DNA of 64,000 nt, from positions 1 through 64,000 of the forward strand of contig JAMPIV010006377.1 in NCBI GenBank assembly GCA_024509875.1, given 5' to 3'. Below are positions 1 to 12,164 of the stretch, one piece after another; the stretch's first letter is position 1; each line of letters begins with the position of its first letter. The translations under genes and the position numbers were made by a program. The notes beneath the pieces were generated by a model. It saw only the letters and a list, made by a program, of their open reading frames with translations. It did not search any database and was not told the DNA's origin. The DNA is from Oreohelix idahoensis (lineage: Eukaryota > Mollusca > Gastropoda > Stylommatophora > Oreohelicidae).

Positions 1-382
1 TGCTTGACTTTTTAAAAATTAGTTTCTGGCGGGCGGCGCCCCGTTTTAACATAAAACTAGTGTTCGTCTGCTTATATTAGGGCGCCTTTTGTGCTCATAT
101 ATATAAACGATATGTACAGAAATATAAACGATAGTGTGGTCTTAGTGTAACGTTTATTGATATTCCTACGGAGGTGAGCGGAAAAGAATGATGTTATGTA
201 TACTCATATAGGTTGGTCACTTCAATCATTGCCTTATTTACCTGCCGTGCTTTTTGTATATTGTTGTTTACTGTTGTTCAGAATTCGAAATCATGCACTC
301 CGGGCAAACCGCCATAGGTGCATCAGTTCCTTCAGCAAACGTTGAAGGGTTTATGATTGCTAATTGTTCCATTGTTTACGTA

Positions 383-452
383 AAAAAGGTAAAGGTAGTC
401 CCATTTCAGATACGGGCCGTTGGGGAGTGAAGTGTTTAGAGACACCATTGTC
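383..452 (-). repeat. tRNA-SINE 3' tail (left-arm mirror of 9055-9124)
   Basis: This is the mirror of the 3' tail of the dispersed SINE ending in actacctttacctt. Only the tail is present. The full structure is seen at 15323-15595. Confidence 0.6.
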
Positions 453-490
453 GGACACCATTATAATTGTACTTACTGTTCCAAAATTTA

Positions 491-2197
491 GAGGGGCCGT
501 TCAGAAAAAGTAATGCAACCCACATGTTTTTTTCTCAGGAAGCTGTTTATTCAAAAAGCATGAATTTTACACAATATACATGATATGTCATGTAAAACAT
601 CGGTATTATTCAACATAATCCCCATAACTTGTAACGGCTTTATGCCAGCGCGAAAACTAGTGGCATGTATTCCTAGCCCGTACCAGATTTTGTCTTGATC
701 CATGTAGCATTTCTTCGCTGCTTGAATCACGCCTTCTTATCTTTAAACCTTGTTCCCACGGAGGGGCATCTTTAAGTGGACCAAATTGATGAAAAATCAG
801 AGGGTGCTAAATCGGGACTATAGGATGGATGGGGTAGATACTTCTTCTTCTTCTTCCATCCTTAGCCACCAACCGGCAAAGCAGTATGTGGCCAGTACGC
901 CTAGTGGCGTCTTAGGGGAACAACAAATTGATCAATCTATCGCTGTTTCCACCACGCCTAGTGGCGTCTTTGTGGAACAAAAACAGACCAAACAATCTAT
1001 CGCTGTTTCCGTAATCAGATTGGTTGGCAAGCAGGTGATCAGCCCACTGTGCGAAGTTTTTACGGGATGGGGTAAACAGCCCCATGCCCAAACCCTCCTT
1101 AGTCGCTTTTTTACGACATGCATGGTAGGGTGCAGTGTTACTATTCTTTGCTCCCCTTTCGGGCCCCGGCAACACACGGGTGATGGGGTAGTACAGTCCA
1201 ACCCAATTTGGTGATTGCTTCCCGTGTTGCCAGACTTGTGTGAGGTCGCGCATTGTCGTGAAGGAGAAGCAGGTCTGCTGGATTCTTGTGCGGCCGAAAC
1301 TCTGCGAAAACGTTGAGTTTTTTCAATGTCTTAATGTAAGCTTGTGAATTGATTGTCTCTCCTCTTGGCATAACGTCCACAAGAATCACACCTTCAATGT
1401 CCCAAAAGACAGTGATCATGACCTTTCCAACTGAAGGAATTGTCTTGAATTTCTTTCTTCGTGGTGATTGCGGATGATGCCACTCCATTGACTGTCTTTT
1501 TGTCTCAGGTTCAAAATGATGTGCCCAGGTTTCGTCACCTGTAACGATCTTAGCCAAAAAAGTTCTCTCCATCAGCATTGAAACGCTCCAACAATTCAGA
1601 AGAAATTGCTTTCCTTTGCAATCGGTGGTCATTTGTGAGACTTCGAGGAACCCATCTTGCGCAAACCTTAGAAAATCCTAGAGTTTTTTATAACTGCATT
1701 TGCACTACCAATGCTGACTGACAGCTGTAAGGCCAATTGTTGAGTAGTGATTCGCCTATCAGTAAGAATAATGCCCTCAGCGCATTTCAACATTTCTGCG
1801 TTGGTGGCTGTGGCAGGACGTCCACAGCGCGGCCGATCAAGCAGCTCCGTATCTCCACTTCCTGATTCTTTGATTATCTGAACCCAGCGAATGACTGTAC
1901 TCCTGTCGACTGCAAAACTTCCATACACATCACATAGACGCTTGTGAATGTTCACAACAGTTTCCTTCTCTGCAACGAGAATTCTATCACAATTCGCTGC
2001 TTATAACGCAAGTTGCTAACACGCTCCATTTCAACGGTTTAGGGCAGCCGTATTATTTGGCCGGTTGCTGTGCAGTTTGGTGCACACAATTGGCACATGC
2101 CATATTTGAAGTGTGCAAGTGTGCAAAATTTTATGCTTCTATCTTCATTATTAGCTGAGAAAAACGATGTGGTGCATTACTTTCTGAACGCCCCTCG
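491..2197 (-). mobile_element. mariner (DD34D) element, left-arm copy, broken
   Basis: This is the mirror of the right-arm mariner at 7322-9016. The inverted termini begin gaggggc and end gcccctc, next to TA dinucleotides (489-490 and 2198-2199). The transposase reads on the minus strand and contains GDETW and HDNARPHT, so two catalytic aspartates are visible. It is broken by single-base indels, for example in the T-run near 1555-1561, and by the SINE at 842-1181. The codon that is a stop (TAG) in the right arm is a lysine codon here, so the arms are not identical. It is a dead copy. Confidence 0.9.
842..1181 (-). mobile_element. GAA-tailed SINE inside mariner, left-arm copy
   Basis: Mirror of 8336-8674. 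It is flanked by gatggggtagatac (828-841) and gatggggtagtac (1182-1194), a duplicated target. The tail reads as (CTT)n at its left end. Confidence 0.8.
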
Positions 2198-2229
2198 TAT
2201 TTGCAAGTGGGTTTCTTTGTAGGGAAAAG

Positions 2230-2272
2230 GGGGGGGGGGGGGTGGGGGCGGGGGGGGGGGGGTGAGGGATGC
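2230..2272. repeat. poly-G/C low-complexity tract (left arm)
   Basis: A long interrupted G run. The mirrored tract in the right arm is a shorter C run at about 7271-7290. Run length differs between arms, as expected for slippage or for sequencing error. Confidence 0.8.
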
Positions 2273-3440
2273 CAAATGTATGATCCGCCCCGGGTGCCAG
2301 ATACTTTCAGTACGCCCCTGTCCATGTCTTCTTTGTCTCTTTCAATCTTGACTACCTTCCTGTTATTTCATGTGTTAGGCGGTCTCCCTCAACTTTTAAT
2401 CCCCAGGGAATTGCAGGACAAGGACTGTCAACAAGTTTTCTCGATGTGTGCTTCATCCAGCTTCAGCGTCTCTGTTTCATCTGGTCGCTCCACGGGTGTT
2501 TGTTTCCATTAGCTCAACATTTGTGATGTTGCCGTACCATTTCAATTATTGTGTTCTACGCAAGGACCCATTTATGACAATCTTTAACTTCCTTGTTGTG
2601 ATTTTATTTCTTCGTGCTTCAGAGTGAAGCACAAATTTTCCTTGATAGTTTTAGGGTTGGGCGTGATTTCTTTTAATTTCCGTATATTAATAATTCCAGA
2701 TCTATATTGCCTGGCTCTTGTTGGTGCTAGGAACACATATAATTCCTTTAGTGCGGCTAGTCAGCACCAAGCTCGACCTTTCTCCAGCGTTCGGAAGCCC
2801 TCCTAATTGTCCAGTGAATGAAAGCAGTGAAAGTTAACCTCGACTTGGACCCATTGGGACCTTTGACCACACAGTAGAGTATAGCGAACAACAGTGCTTT
2901 TCTTGACTCAACCCATTAAAAAAATAATTCCGAATCAGGATTCCATTTGTGTTTTAGAGAGAAATGTCATACATACGAAAGAGCACTTATGTTCTTTTCG
3001 CATTGACAGCATGCAAAATATTGGCACTGGTAGGTGGGAAATTGTCGCAAAATCGCACGCTGTCTGTTCATGGCGTCCAGAATGTCCAGCGCTTACGAGA
3101 ACTTTGGTCAAAGTTTTCTGCATCACATGGGCTGCTAAAATAACATCCGAACAACGCTTCAGGAGAGCTAATGACTCCATTGTCACGACAGAAACATAGA
3201 TTAAAGCAGCCTTTCTGTCTGCCTGTCTTTTCAGCGGGCATGTCGTGAGATACGAGGCATCGAAAAGGGAGAGCAAAGACCATGAAAATATAATGAACTC
3301 GTTGACACGTGACGTGTCAAGAAACTCAACAACATAATTTTTGGAGAACCCGGAGGTTCGAGGTCTGCGGAGGGTATATGGTCATGTACCCCTGGCGGTA
3401 CTGGTCATGCTATTAGTCTGGCATGGTTTACTCAATCAAT
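2273..3440. other. palindrome-arm sequence without recognisable gene
   Basis: Non-repetitive arm sequence, mirrored at about 6090-7260. Open frames here lack recognisable domains or codon structure and look fortuitous. I see no RNA gene. Confidence 0.5.
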
Positions 3441-3444
3441 GTGG

Positions 3445-3502
3445 GTTTGTGTGTGTGTGTGTGTGTGTGTATATATTATATATATATATGATATATGTGT
3501 AT

Positions 3503-3582
<80 letters not shown>
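3445..3582. repeat. (GT)n then (TA)n microsatellite, left arm
   Basis: A GT run followed by about 110 bases of nearly pure TA. It abuts a LINE 3' fragment on its right. The mirror is at 5969-6092. Confidence 0.95.
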
Positions 3583-3584
<2 letters not shown>

Positions 3585-3741
3585 CCCTCCAATCTTCTCT
3601 GTCTTTTGATAGTCTAATGAAGTTGTTGTTGCCCATGCTGTTGTTTGTTGCCCAGTTGTTTAAGCTTTCTGCATACATCTTTCTCTGCCTTCCTTTTCCT
3701 ATCCCACCTGGTATTTTTCCACATAAGACTAATTCCTCCAC
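3583..3741 (-). mobile_element. LINE 3'-terminal fragment, left-arm copy
   Basis: Mirror of 5810-5968. The minus-strand translation has the basic, glycine-rich C-terminal pattern of endonuclease-reverse transcriptase ORFs ([15 protein letters not shown]). Confidence 0.65.
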
Positions 3742-3759
3742 ACCGCTCTTCTGTTAATA

Positions 3760-4729
3760 TAAGCCCATAAATTTCATTTGTCTTTTCCTGGTGGTTTTGA
3801 TGAGCGATCTATTAACACCCGTAGCTGTCAATACTGTGACGTGTACTGGAGAAAGAGCCTACAGTAATCTGACAGCTTATTGTAACCTAATAGCTGCTCT
3901 ATGATTTGCTAGCTAAAAAACATGCATTATATTGCCTGTCTACTTCTGCAGCTCACCTTTTCTTTAAACACGGGCTAACACAGTGTTTACAATTTTAGTG
4001 ACCTGTCAGTCATAACAGGAAGCAAATCAGGCTTTGTTTACTTCGTTCTACTCACGCGAGCTCATCTGTCAATCATAATACCTGACAGACAGACAGCACG
4101 TGAGAGAGCGACGGCACAGACCCTTTGTAGTTTTACTCAGGGAAAGTCTAAAACTCGCCGTGCTCTTTGATCTCGAGACGCGGGCATTCTGAAGAGAAAC
4201 CCGCTAGCAGAACTAAAGTCTTTGATTTCGGTCAACAACTTCAGACAAGAGACTCTGGTAGTCTGAATCGTAAGCCTTTCATCTCGGGCTCTAGCTTCTG
4301 AATCTTCATCCCACACACAGGAGCGCGAAATTAACACCATTAGAGATCAGAGAAATCTAATGATATATATACTGCTGTTTTCTTAACCCCGCCATCAGAA
4401 GTCAGTCAGAATTTGAATAGTCTAGCGCGCAGTCCGAGAACCATTTTTCTTGTTGGAAGTGTTTATAAGTGATTCGTAGAGATTTTCGTTCTGAATTTTC
4501 TGGTAAGAGGAAACTAGTGCTAAGGATTTAAAAGTGGTGATAGCATTTAAACACTTATACTTCTCTTAGATTTTTTTCTCGCTAGTAAGACCTATTAAAT
4601 AAAATAACGCGTAGCGATTTTCATACCAGATATTCAATTAAATGTTAGTCCACCACCCGACCGCTAACTCACTGAGACGAGACGGTAATTGTGTTTACAG
4701 TGTAGACGGACGCGACACTTAAACTCCCC

Positions 4730-4730
<1 letters not shown>
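3760..4730. other. inner palindrome arm, no gene seen
   Basis: Mostly unique inner-arm sequence mirrored at 4805-5790, with short CAGACAGACAG runs near 4085. The 67-codon frame here (4137-4340) and its mirror show no domain, so I do not call a gene. Confidence 0.5.
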
Positions 4731-4764
<34 letters not shown>

Positions 4765-5809
4765 ACTTGACTGTTAAGTTTTTCTCTCTCTCTCTCTCTC
4801 TCTCCCGGGGAGTTTAAGTGTCGCGTCCGTCTACACTGTAAACATAATTACCGTCTCGTCTCAGTGAGTTAGCGGTCGGGTGGTGGACTAACATTTTAAT
4901 TGAATATCTGGTATGAAAATCGCTACGCGTTATTTTATTTAATAGGTCTTACTAGCGAGAAAAAAATCTAAGAGAAGTATAAGTGTTTAAATGCTATCAC
5001 CACTTTTAAATCCTTAGCACTATTTTCCTCTTACCAGAAAATTCAGAACGAAAATCTCCACGAATCACTTATAAACACTTCCAACAAGAAAAATGGTTCT
5101 CGGACTGCGCGCTAGACTATTCAAATTCTGACTGACTTCTGATGGCGGGGTTAAGAAAACAGCAGTATATATATCATTAGATTTCTCTGATCTCTAATGG
5201 TGTTAATTTCGCGCTCCTGTGTGTGGGATGAAGATTCAGAAGCTAGAGCCCGAGATGAAAGGCTTACGATTCAGACTACCAGAGTCTCTTGTCTGAAGTT
5301 GTTGACCGAAATCAAAGACTTTAGTTCTGCTAGCGGGTTTCTCTTCAGAATGCCCGCGTCTCGAGATCAAAGAGCACGGCGAGTTTTAGACTTTCCCTGA
5401 GTAAAACTACAAAGGGTCTGTGCCGTCGCTCTCTCACGTGCTGTCTGTCTGTCAGGTATTATGATTGACAGATGAGCTCGCGTGAGTAGAACGAAGTAAA
5501 CAAAGCCTGATTTGCTTCCTGTTATGACTGACAGGTCACTAAAATTGTAAACACTGTGTTAGCCCGTGTTTAAAGAAAAGAGGGTGGGACAAAATGTGAG
5601 CTGCAGAAGTAGACAGGCAATATAATGCATGTTTTTAGCTAGAAAATCACAGAGCAGCTATGAGGTTACAATAAGCTGTCAGATTACTGTAGGCTCTTTT
5701 TCCAGTACACGTCACAGTATTGACAGCTACGGGTGTTAATAGATCGCTCATCAAAACCACCAGGAAAAGACAAATGAAATTTATGGGCTTATATTAACAG
5801 AAGAGCGGT

Positions 5810-6094
<285 letters not shown>

Positions 6095-7489
6095 ACCCAC
6101 ATTGATTGAGTAAACCATGCCAGACTAATAGCATGACCAGTACCGCCAGGGGTACATGACCATATACCCTCCGCAGACCTCGAACCTCCGGGTTCTCCAA
6201 AAATTATGTTGTTGAGTTCTTGACACGTCACGTGTCAACGAGTTCATTATATTTTCATGGTCTTTGCTCTCCCTTTTCGATGCCTCGTATCTCACGACAT
6301 GCCCGCTGAAAAGACAGGCAGACAGAAAGGCTGCTTTATCTATGTTTCTGTCGTGACAATGGAGTCATTAGCTCTCCTGAAGCGTTGTTCGGATGTTATT
6401 TTAGCAGCCCATGTGATGCAGAAAACTTTGACCAAAGTTCTCGTAAGCGCTGGACATTCTGGACGCCATGAACAGACAGCGTGCGATTTTGCGACAATTT
6501 CCCACCTACCAGTGCCAATATTTTGCATGCTGTCAATGCGAAAAGAACATAAGTGCTCTTTCGTATGTATGACATTTCTCTCTAAAACACAAATGGAATC
6601 CTGATTCGGAATTATTTTTTTAATGGGTTGAGTCAAGAAAAGCACTGTTGTTCGCTATACTCTACTGTGTGGTCAAAGGTCCCAATGGGTCCAAGTCGAG
6701 GTTAACTTTCACTGCTTTCATTCACTGGACAATTAGGAGGGCTTCCGAACGCTGGAGAAAGGTCGAGCTTGGTGCTGACTAGCCGCACTAAAGGAATTAT
6801 ATGTGTTCCTAGCACCAACAAGAGCCAGGCAATATAGATCTGGAATTATTAATATACGGAAATTAAAAGAAATCACGCCCAACCCTAAAACTGTCAAGGA
6901 AAATTTGTGCTTGACTCTGAAGCACGAAGAAATAAAATCACAACAAGGAAGTTAAAGATTGTCATAAATGGGTCCTTGCGTAGAACACAATAATTGAAAT
7001 GGTACGGCAACATCACAAATGTTGAGCTAATGGAAACAAACACCCGTGGAGCGACCAGATGAAACAGAGACGCTGAAGCTGGATGAAGCACACATCGAGA
7101 AAACTTGTTGACAGTCCTTGTCCTGCAATTCCCTGGGGATTAAAAGTTGAGGGAGACCGCCTAACACATGAAATAACAGGAAGGTAGTCAAGATTGAAAG
7201 AGACAAAGAAGACATGGACAGGGGCGTACTGAAAGTATCTGGCACCCGGGGCGGATCATACATTTGGCATCCCTCCCCCCCCCCCCCCCCTTTTCCCTAC
7301 AAAGAAACCCACTTGCAAATACGAGGGGCGTTCAGAAAGTAATGCACCACATCGTTTTTCTCAGCTAATAATGAAGATAGAAGCATAAAATTTTGCACAC
7401 TTGCACACTTCAAATATGGCACGTGCCAATTGTGTGCACCAAATTGCACAGCAACCGGCCAAATAATACGGCTGCCCTAAACCGTTGAA

Positions 7490-8905
7490 ATGGAGCGTGT
7501 TAGCAACTTACGTTATAAACAGCGAATTGTGATAGAATTTCTCGTTGCAGAGAAGGAAACTGTTGTGAACATTCACAAGCGTCTATGTGATGTGTATGGA
7601 AGTTTTGCAGTCGACAGGAGTACAGTCATTCGCTGGGTTCAGATAATCAAAGAATCAGGAAGTGGAGATACGGAGCTGCTTGATCGGCCGCGCTGTGGAC
7701 GTCCTGCCACAGCCACCAACGCAGAAATGTTGAAATGCGCTGAGGGCATTATTCTTACTGATAGGCGAATCACTACTCAACAATTGGCCTTACAGCTGTC
7801 AGTCAGCATTGGTAGTGCAAATGCAGTTATAAAAACTCTAGGATTTTCTAAGGTTTGCGCAAGATGGGTTCCTCGAAGTCTCACAAATGACCACCGATTG
7901 CAAAGAAAAGCAATTTCTTCTGAATTGTTGGAGCGTTTCAATGCTGATGGAGAGAACTTTTTGGCTTAGATCGTTACAGGTGACGAAACCTGGGCACATC
8001 ATTTTGAACCTGAGACAAAAAGACAGTCAATGGAGTGGCATCATCCGCAATCACCACGAAGAAAGAAATTCAAGACAATTCCTTCAGTTGGAAAGGTCAT
8101 GATCACTGTCTTTTGGGACATTGAAGGTGTGATTCTTGTGGACGTTATGCCAAGAGGAGAGACAATCAATTCGCAAGCTTACATTAAGACATTGAAAAAA
8201 CTCAACGTTTTCGCAGAGTTCGGCCGCACAAGAATCCAGCAGACCTGCTTCTCCTTCACGACAATGCGCGACCTCACACAAGTCTGGCAACACGGGAAGC
8301 AATCACCAAATTGGGTTGGACTGTACTACCCCATCACCCGTGTGTTGCCGGGGCCCGAAAGGGGAGCAAAGAATAGTAACACTGCACCCTACCATGCATG
8401 TCGTAAAAAGCGACTAAGGAGGGTTTGGGCATGGGGCTGTTTACCCCATCCCGTAAAAACTTCGCACAGTGGGCTGATCACCTGCTTGCCAACCAATCTG
8501 ATTACGGAAACAGCGATAGATTGTTTGGTCTGTTTTTGTTCCACAAAGACGCCACTAGGCGTGGTGGAAACAGCGATAGATTGATCAATTTGTTGTTCCC
8601 CTAAGACGCCACTAGGCGTACTGGCCACATACTGCTTTGCCGGTTGGTGGCTAAGGATGGAAGAAGAAGAAGAAGTACTACCCCATCCATCCTATAGTCC
8701 CGATTTAGCACCCTCTGATTTTCATCTATTTGGTCCACTTAAAGATGCACTCCGTGGGACAAGGTTTAAAGATGATGAAGGAGTGATTCATGCAGCGAAG
8801 AAATGGCTACATGATCAAGACAAAATCTGGTACGGGCTAGGAATACATGCACTTGTTTCGCGCTGGCATAAAGCCGTACAAGTTGATGGGGATTATGTTG
8901 AATAA
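7490..8905 (+). pseudogene. mariner transposase, disrupted
   Basis: Start is the ATG at 7490 (MERVSNLRYKQ). The N-terminal half (7490-7969) has the paired helix-turn-helix region and the WVPRSLT linker. A TAG at 7967-7969 replaces a lysine codon found in the other two copies. Then come GDETW (first catalytic Asp) and the second-Asp block. The latter is out of frame because about four bases are missing near 8205, compared with the copy at 37761-39319. The SINE at 8336-8674 follows. The last part (8688-8905) carries YSPDLAPSDFHLF with the third Asp. Spacing of the second and third Asp fits DD34D. Intact relatives are about 340-350 residues. This copy is a clear pseudogene. Confidence 0.92.
8336..8674 (+). 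mobile_element. GAA-tailed SINE inserted in mariner
   Basis: The 13-base target duplication gtactaccccatc flanks it (8323-8335 and 8675-8687), and it ends in (GAA)n. Inside are two tandem units of about 60 bases, each ending in the hairpin sequence acgccactaggcgt. A module gtcgtaaaaagcgactaa lies near the 5' end. A 5'-truncated relative with its own duplication sits at 37854-38062. No polymerase III A/B boxes are obvious in this copy, so it may be a SINE or the 3' end of a LINE. Confidence 0.8.
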
Positions 8906-9054
8906 TACCGATGTTTACATGACATATCTATGTATATTGTGTATAAATTTCATGCTTTTTGAATAAACAGCTCCTGAGAAAAACGATGTGGTGCATTACT
9001 TTCTGAACGCCCCTCGTATATTTTGAACAGTAAGTACTATTATAATGGGTGTCC

Positions 9055-9124
9055 GACAATGGTGTCTCTAACACTTCACTCCCCAACGGCCGTATCTGAA
9101 ATGGGACTACCTTTACCTTTTTTT
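9055..9124 (+). repeat. tRNA-SINE 3' tail fragment
   Basis: It matches the terminal part of the SINE at 15323-15595: ctaacacttcactcccc, then gggactacctttaccttt. Confidence 0.65.
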
Positions 9125-9492
9125 CGTAAACAATGGAACAATTAGCATTCATACCCTTCAACGTTTGCTGAAGGAGACTGAGCACCTATGGGTTTGCCCG
9201 GAGTGCAATGATGTCGATTCTGAACAACAGTAACAACAATATACAATGAAGCACGGCAGGTAATGAGGACAATGATTGAAGTGACACCTATATGAGTATA
9301 CATAACGATCATTCTTTTCCGCTCACCTCCTGTAGGTATATCATATAAACCGTTACACTAGACCACACTATCGTTTATATTTATGTACATATCGTTTATA
9401 TTTATGTGCACAGGCGCCCTAATATAGCAGACGAACACTGAGTTTATGTTAAACGGGGCGCGCCTCGCCAAAACTATGTTTTAAAGTCAAGC

Positions 9493-9560
9493 TTCCCTCC
9501 CTCCCTCCCCCCCCCCCTCTCTCTCTCACTCTCTCTTCCAAATAAATAAATAAATGAATG
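9493..9560. repeat. C/CT-rich and (AAAT)n low complexity
   Basis: CCCT, poly-C and CT runs, then three AAAT units. This marks the outer edge of the palindrome right arm. Confidence 0.85.
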
Positions 9561-9597
9561 TAGGTAAATAGAAGACACAGCAGAAAAGAAACAGAAG

Positions 9598-9665
9598 TCA
9601 TAGCATCACCCGAGGAATCGAGCAAGGGACCATCCGACTAGCGCTATCGCCTCGCTGCGAGAGTG
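9598..9665 (-). repeat. possible tRNA-like SINE head
   Basis: The reverse complement has an A-box-like gcgctagtcgg region and a B-box-like gctcgattcct. There is no tRNA cloverleaf and no 3' tail that I can delimit. Weak call. Confidence 0.3.
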
Positions 9666-9865
9666 AATTGTGAATTGACACACAACCAAGAAAGCAATCC
9701 CCCCATTCAAAAAGGAAGAAAACGAAGAAAAAGTGCCTCATAGGTCGTGTTCATTTGTTACGACAATATACGCAAATATGGAATACAGGACCTGGAAACC
9801 GACTCCATACTTGTAACAACAACACAAATATCACGGTGACATCACTCAATGCCTTACAGCCAACA

Positions 9866-10117
9866 TAAATGGAAATTAAGATAAGAAGGTGGGGACGGAT
9901 AGGACATACACTCAGAAGAGAACAATCAAGCATAGCCAGAGGTGCCCTTGACTGGAACCCACAAGCAAGAACTGTGAAAGAGGAGGCTAAGGAAATTGGA
10001 ATGACTTGGGCAACGCTGAAAAAGACATTCCAGAATAGAAATCGATGGACAGCAACTGTTTCAGCCCTATGTTCAACGGGGAACGGAAAAGGAGTGATGA
10101 TTATGATGATGATGACT
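9866..10117 (+). mobile_element. LINE 3' fragment with (ATG)n tail
   Basis: The translation gives RRWGRIGHTLRRE followed by a WNPQ/TWATLKK/WTATVSALC pattern. This is the recognisable C-terminus of a widespread endonuclease-reverse transcriptase LINE. It ends in a GATGATGATG tail (10096-10116). Upstream coding parts are absent, so it is a 5'-truncated insertion. Confidence 0.8.
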
Positions 10118-10495
10118 CAATGCCATAAATTCAGACACGTTAATGTTTCAATAAAACAGACACACTTCCTTCACCAACTAACCAAACCCACACAAAGTGA
10201 AAGCTGTAGGCGCCGCTCTGAAATTTCTAAGAAAATGTTCCCTATAGAATCCCCCTTTACGAGTGGAATCTCGCAAGACGGGCCAAGGTGCAAGAAAACA
10301 GAACAGGTAGGCCCATCTACAGGTAGTAAGACAGGTAATTCCGTTGTTCTGCAGTGATCGCACACTCCACGCGGGTATTTTCTCAAACAAGGTGCCCAGG
10401 TGATTTACAATGTACCCAGATTTTAACAATTCTGTTTATTTGCTGTGTAAACTAACTCCGGTCTCGTGTTCGCTGGGGTTAAAAAAAAAAAAAAA

Positions 10496-10742
10496 AGTAA
10501 AGATAACTCCATAGCAGATACTGCCGTAGGAGTGTGAGTATTAGAGACTTCATCATTCTAGGTCCAGCATTGAGGGGGTGGGGTGACCAGTTCCCTTCCT
10601 CGATGCCTTTTCCGTCCTTAACTCAAAGTCAGGTACCCATTTACACATGGGTAGACTGCAGCGCGTCGGTACCGTGAATCGAACCCAGCACCTATGCCGC
10701 GGGAGACCAGCGCTCTAACCACTGTCAATCGGACGCTCAGAG
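10496..10742 (-). mobile_element. tRNA-derived SINE, near full length
   Basis: On the minus strand: A box tggttagagcgctgg, B box gggttcgattc, then a body with gtctaccc and aaatgggtacctgac. The 3' end is related to the actacctttacc tail. It belongs to the same family as 11489-11657, 15323-15595 and 44553-44822. It is transcribed by RNA polymerase III in principle and relies on LINE enzymes. Confidence 0.8.
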
Positions 10743-11400
10743 TAAATGAGAAAGATGAACAAATAGACATAACACAGGTACTAGTGTAGGAAGGAATGGG
10801 CGAGACACGGAATAATTTATACGAGTATGTAAAGGTGTAATCTACCACAACGAGTGTGAGAGATGTAGACTATGGTCACCAGACGTCCGTATTTCTCCGG
10901 CTTTTCTTGCCTGAACTGTGCGTCCGGTCGGATTGTTTAAAATATTGATATGTCCTGATTTTATGGGATTTACAAACATTAAATTTCGAAAATTTCACGT
11001 TTGAGATTCAGATCCAATGACTGAATTAAAGTTGTCACCTCCACAGTATCCAGTAAATAATGTATCAATAATCCCGTAAACTTTCGGATTGTTCGATTGT
11101 TTATAATAAATTATCATCTTATTTGAACTCAGGTTTGTAACTTCAGCTCTGTTTGTTTACTGCCACTTGTTACAAAAATGAATGCACTTTGAGTGATGGA
11201 GGTATTAGGTTGAAGCAATTAACACCTCGTCGACTGTTGCAAATTACAAATACTTTTAACTATAATATTGAATTTAACATTAATTAATGACACTGTATAT
11301 TTACTACACAAACCTTCTCTAAATGCCTAACAGAAAATGAGTACTCGCAGACGAACTGATAATAAATTTCCATATTTTACCAGTTGTCGGCAAGATTCAG
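10743..11400. other. intergenic, nothing recognised
   Basis: AT-rich unique sequence. I see no gene, RNA or clear repeat. Confidence 0.5.
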
Positions 11401-11401
11401 A

Positions 11402-11712
11402 AGCTGAATTTGGGATTCGGAATACGTGGAGTCTTTTATCTCTACCGGACTTGTGATTCCATCCATAGAGCCGTGCAAAATTCGTCACGCTCCAGTCTAC
11501 CCAGCTGTAAATGGGTACCTAACTCTGATCTTGAGTTAGGGAAGGCAAAGTTAGAAAAGAACGGAACTGGTCACCCCACCTCAGAGAGCTGGACCTAGTA
11601 TATTGAAGCCTCTAATAAATCACTCCCCTACGGCGGTATTTGCTACGGGACTACCTTAGAGACAGTACGGTAGAGATAAAAGTCCCCACGTATTCCAAAT
11701 TGTCTGAACCAG
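11402..11712. repeat. inverted repeat flanking a SINE fragment
   Basis: About 11410-11448 (attcggaatacgtgg, then ttttatctctaccg) recurs in inverse at about 11664-11700. Both read FGIRG-x-FYLYRT in opposite directions. A 5'-truncated tRNA-SINE lies between them. It could be a fold-back element or two independent copies of one repeat. Confidence 0.6.
11489..11657 (+). mobile_element. tRNA-derived SINE, 5'-truncated
   Basis: It starts in the body at ctccagtctaccc and runs to gggactacctta. The A and B boxes are missing. Same family as 15323-15595. Confidence 0.75.
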
Positions 11713-12150
11713 ATAAAAGATAAGATTTTATCTAGGAAGATCATTAGAAAGCTATGTGTTTCTAAAGTAGATCTCAAAAGCTCCTGTGTTGCCTGCTGCT
11801 GTCCTACAATTAGCCACATTTGCACTTCTTAGTTTTCTGAGGCACCGAACATCTTCCTTTGACCTTTCTTCTTCTTCTTCTTCTCTCCCCTTTCTCTTTA
11901 TCGGTTGCACATCTTGGATCTTAGCACACCATTTCTAATCATCTGTTCCGCGCAAGTATCCATCTATGAAAGTCTGTCTCTATCCGATTGAAAAAGAACC
12001 TACTTGCATTAAAATGATTACAGTACCATGAAAATCAATTTCAGGAAACCTTTGAGGTCGAAGAATACTGAAATATATAGAAAACACCAGAAGACGCCAG
12101 CGGCAATCTTCGCCACGAACTGACTGCCTCAGGTAAGATCATATATTTTT
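11713..12150. other. intergenic, nothing recognised
   Basis: Unique AT-rich sequence with a (CTT)n run near 11868-11885. No coding signal. Confidence 0.5.
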
Positions 12151-12164
12151 ATTGTAATGTAACA

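Larger units (their letters stand above)
7322..9016 (+). mobile_element. mariner (DD34D) DNA transposon, right-arm copy
   Basis: The element is bounded by TA target duplications (7320-7321 and 9017-9018). Its inverted repeats of about 45 bases begin cgaggggcgttcagaaagta. The body encodes a mariner transposase, the cut-and-paste enzyme that excises and reinserts the element at TA. It holds the 340-bp SINE at 8336-8674. With an in-frame stop, a small deletion and the SINE insertion it cannot make transposase. The TIRs look intact, so it could still be mobilised in trans. Confidence 0.95.

Noticed and set aside
4731..4804. Sequencing adapter at the palindrome centre
   Set aside because: The GA/CT runs resemble simple repeats and the spacer does not match the adapter sequence I remember. 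A hairpin artefact without adapter remains possible.
4137..5400. Identical 67-codon frames on opposite strands in both palindrome arms
   Set aside because: Identity follows from the palindrome. No domain, start context or codon bias supports a gene.
6257..6645. Overlapping 100-115 codon frames on both strands (mirrored at 2894-3276)
   Set aside because: Both strands are open and neither shows a recognisable motif. Likely fortuitous.
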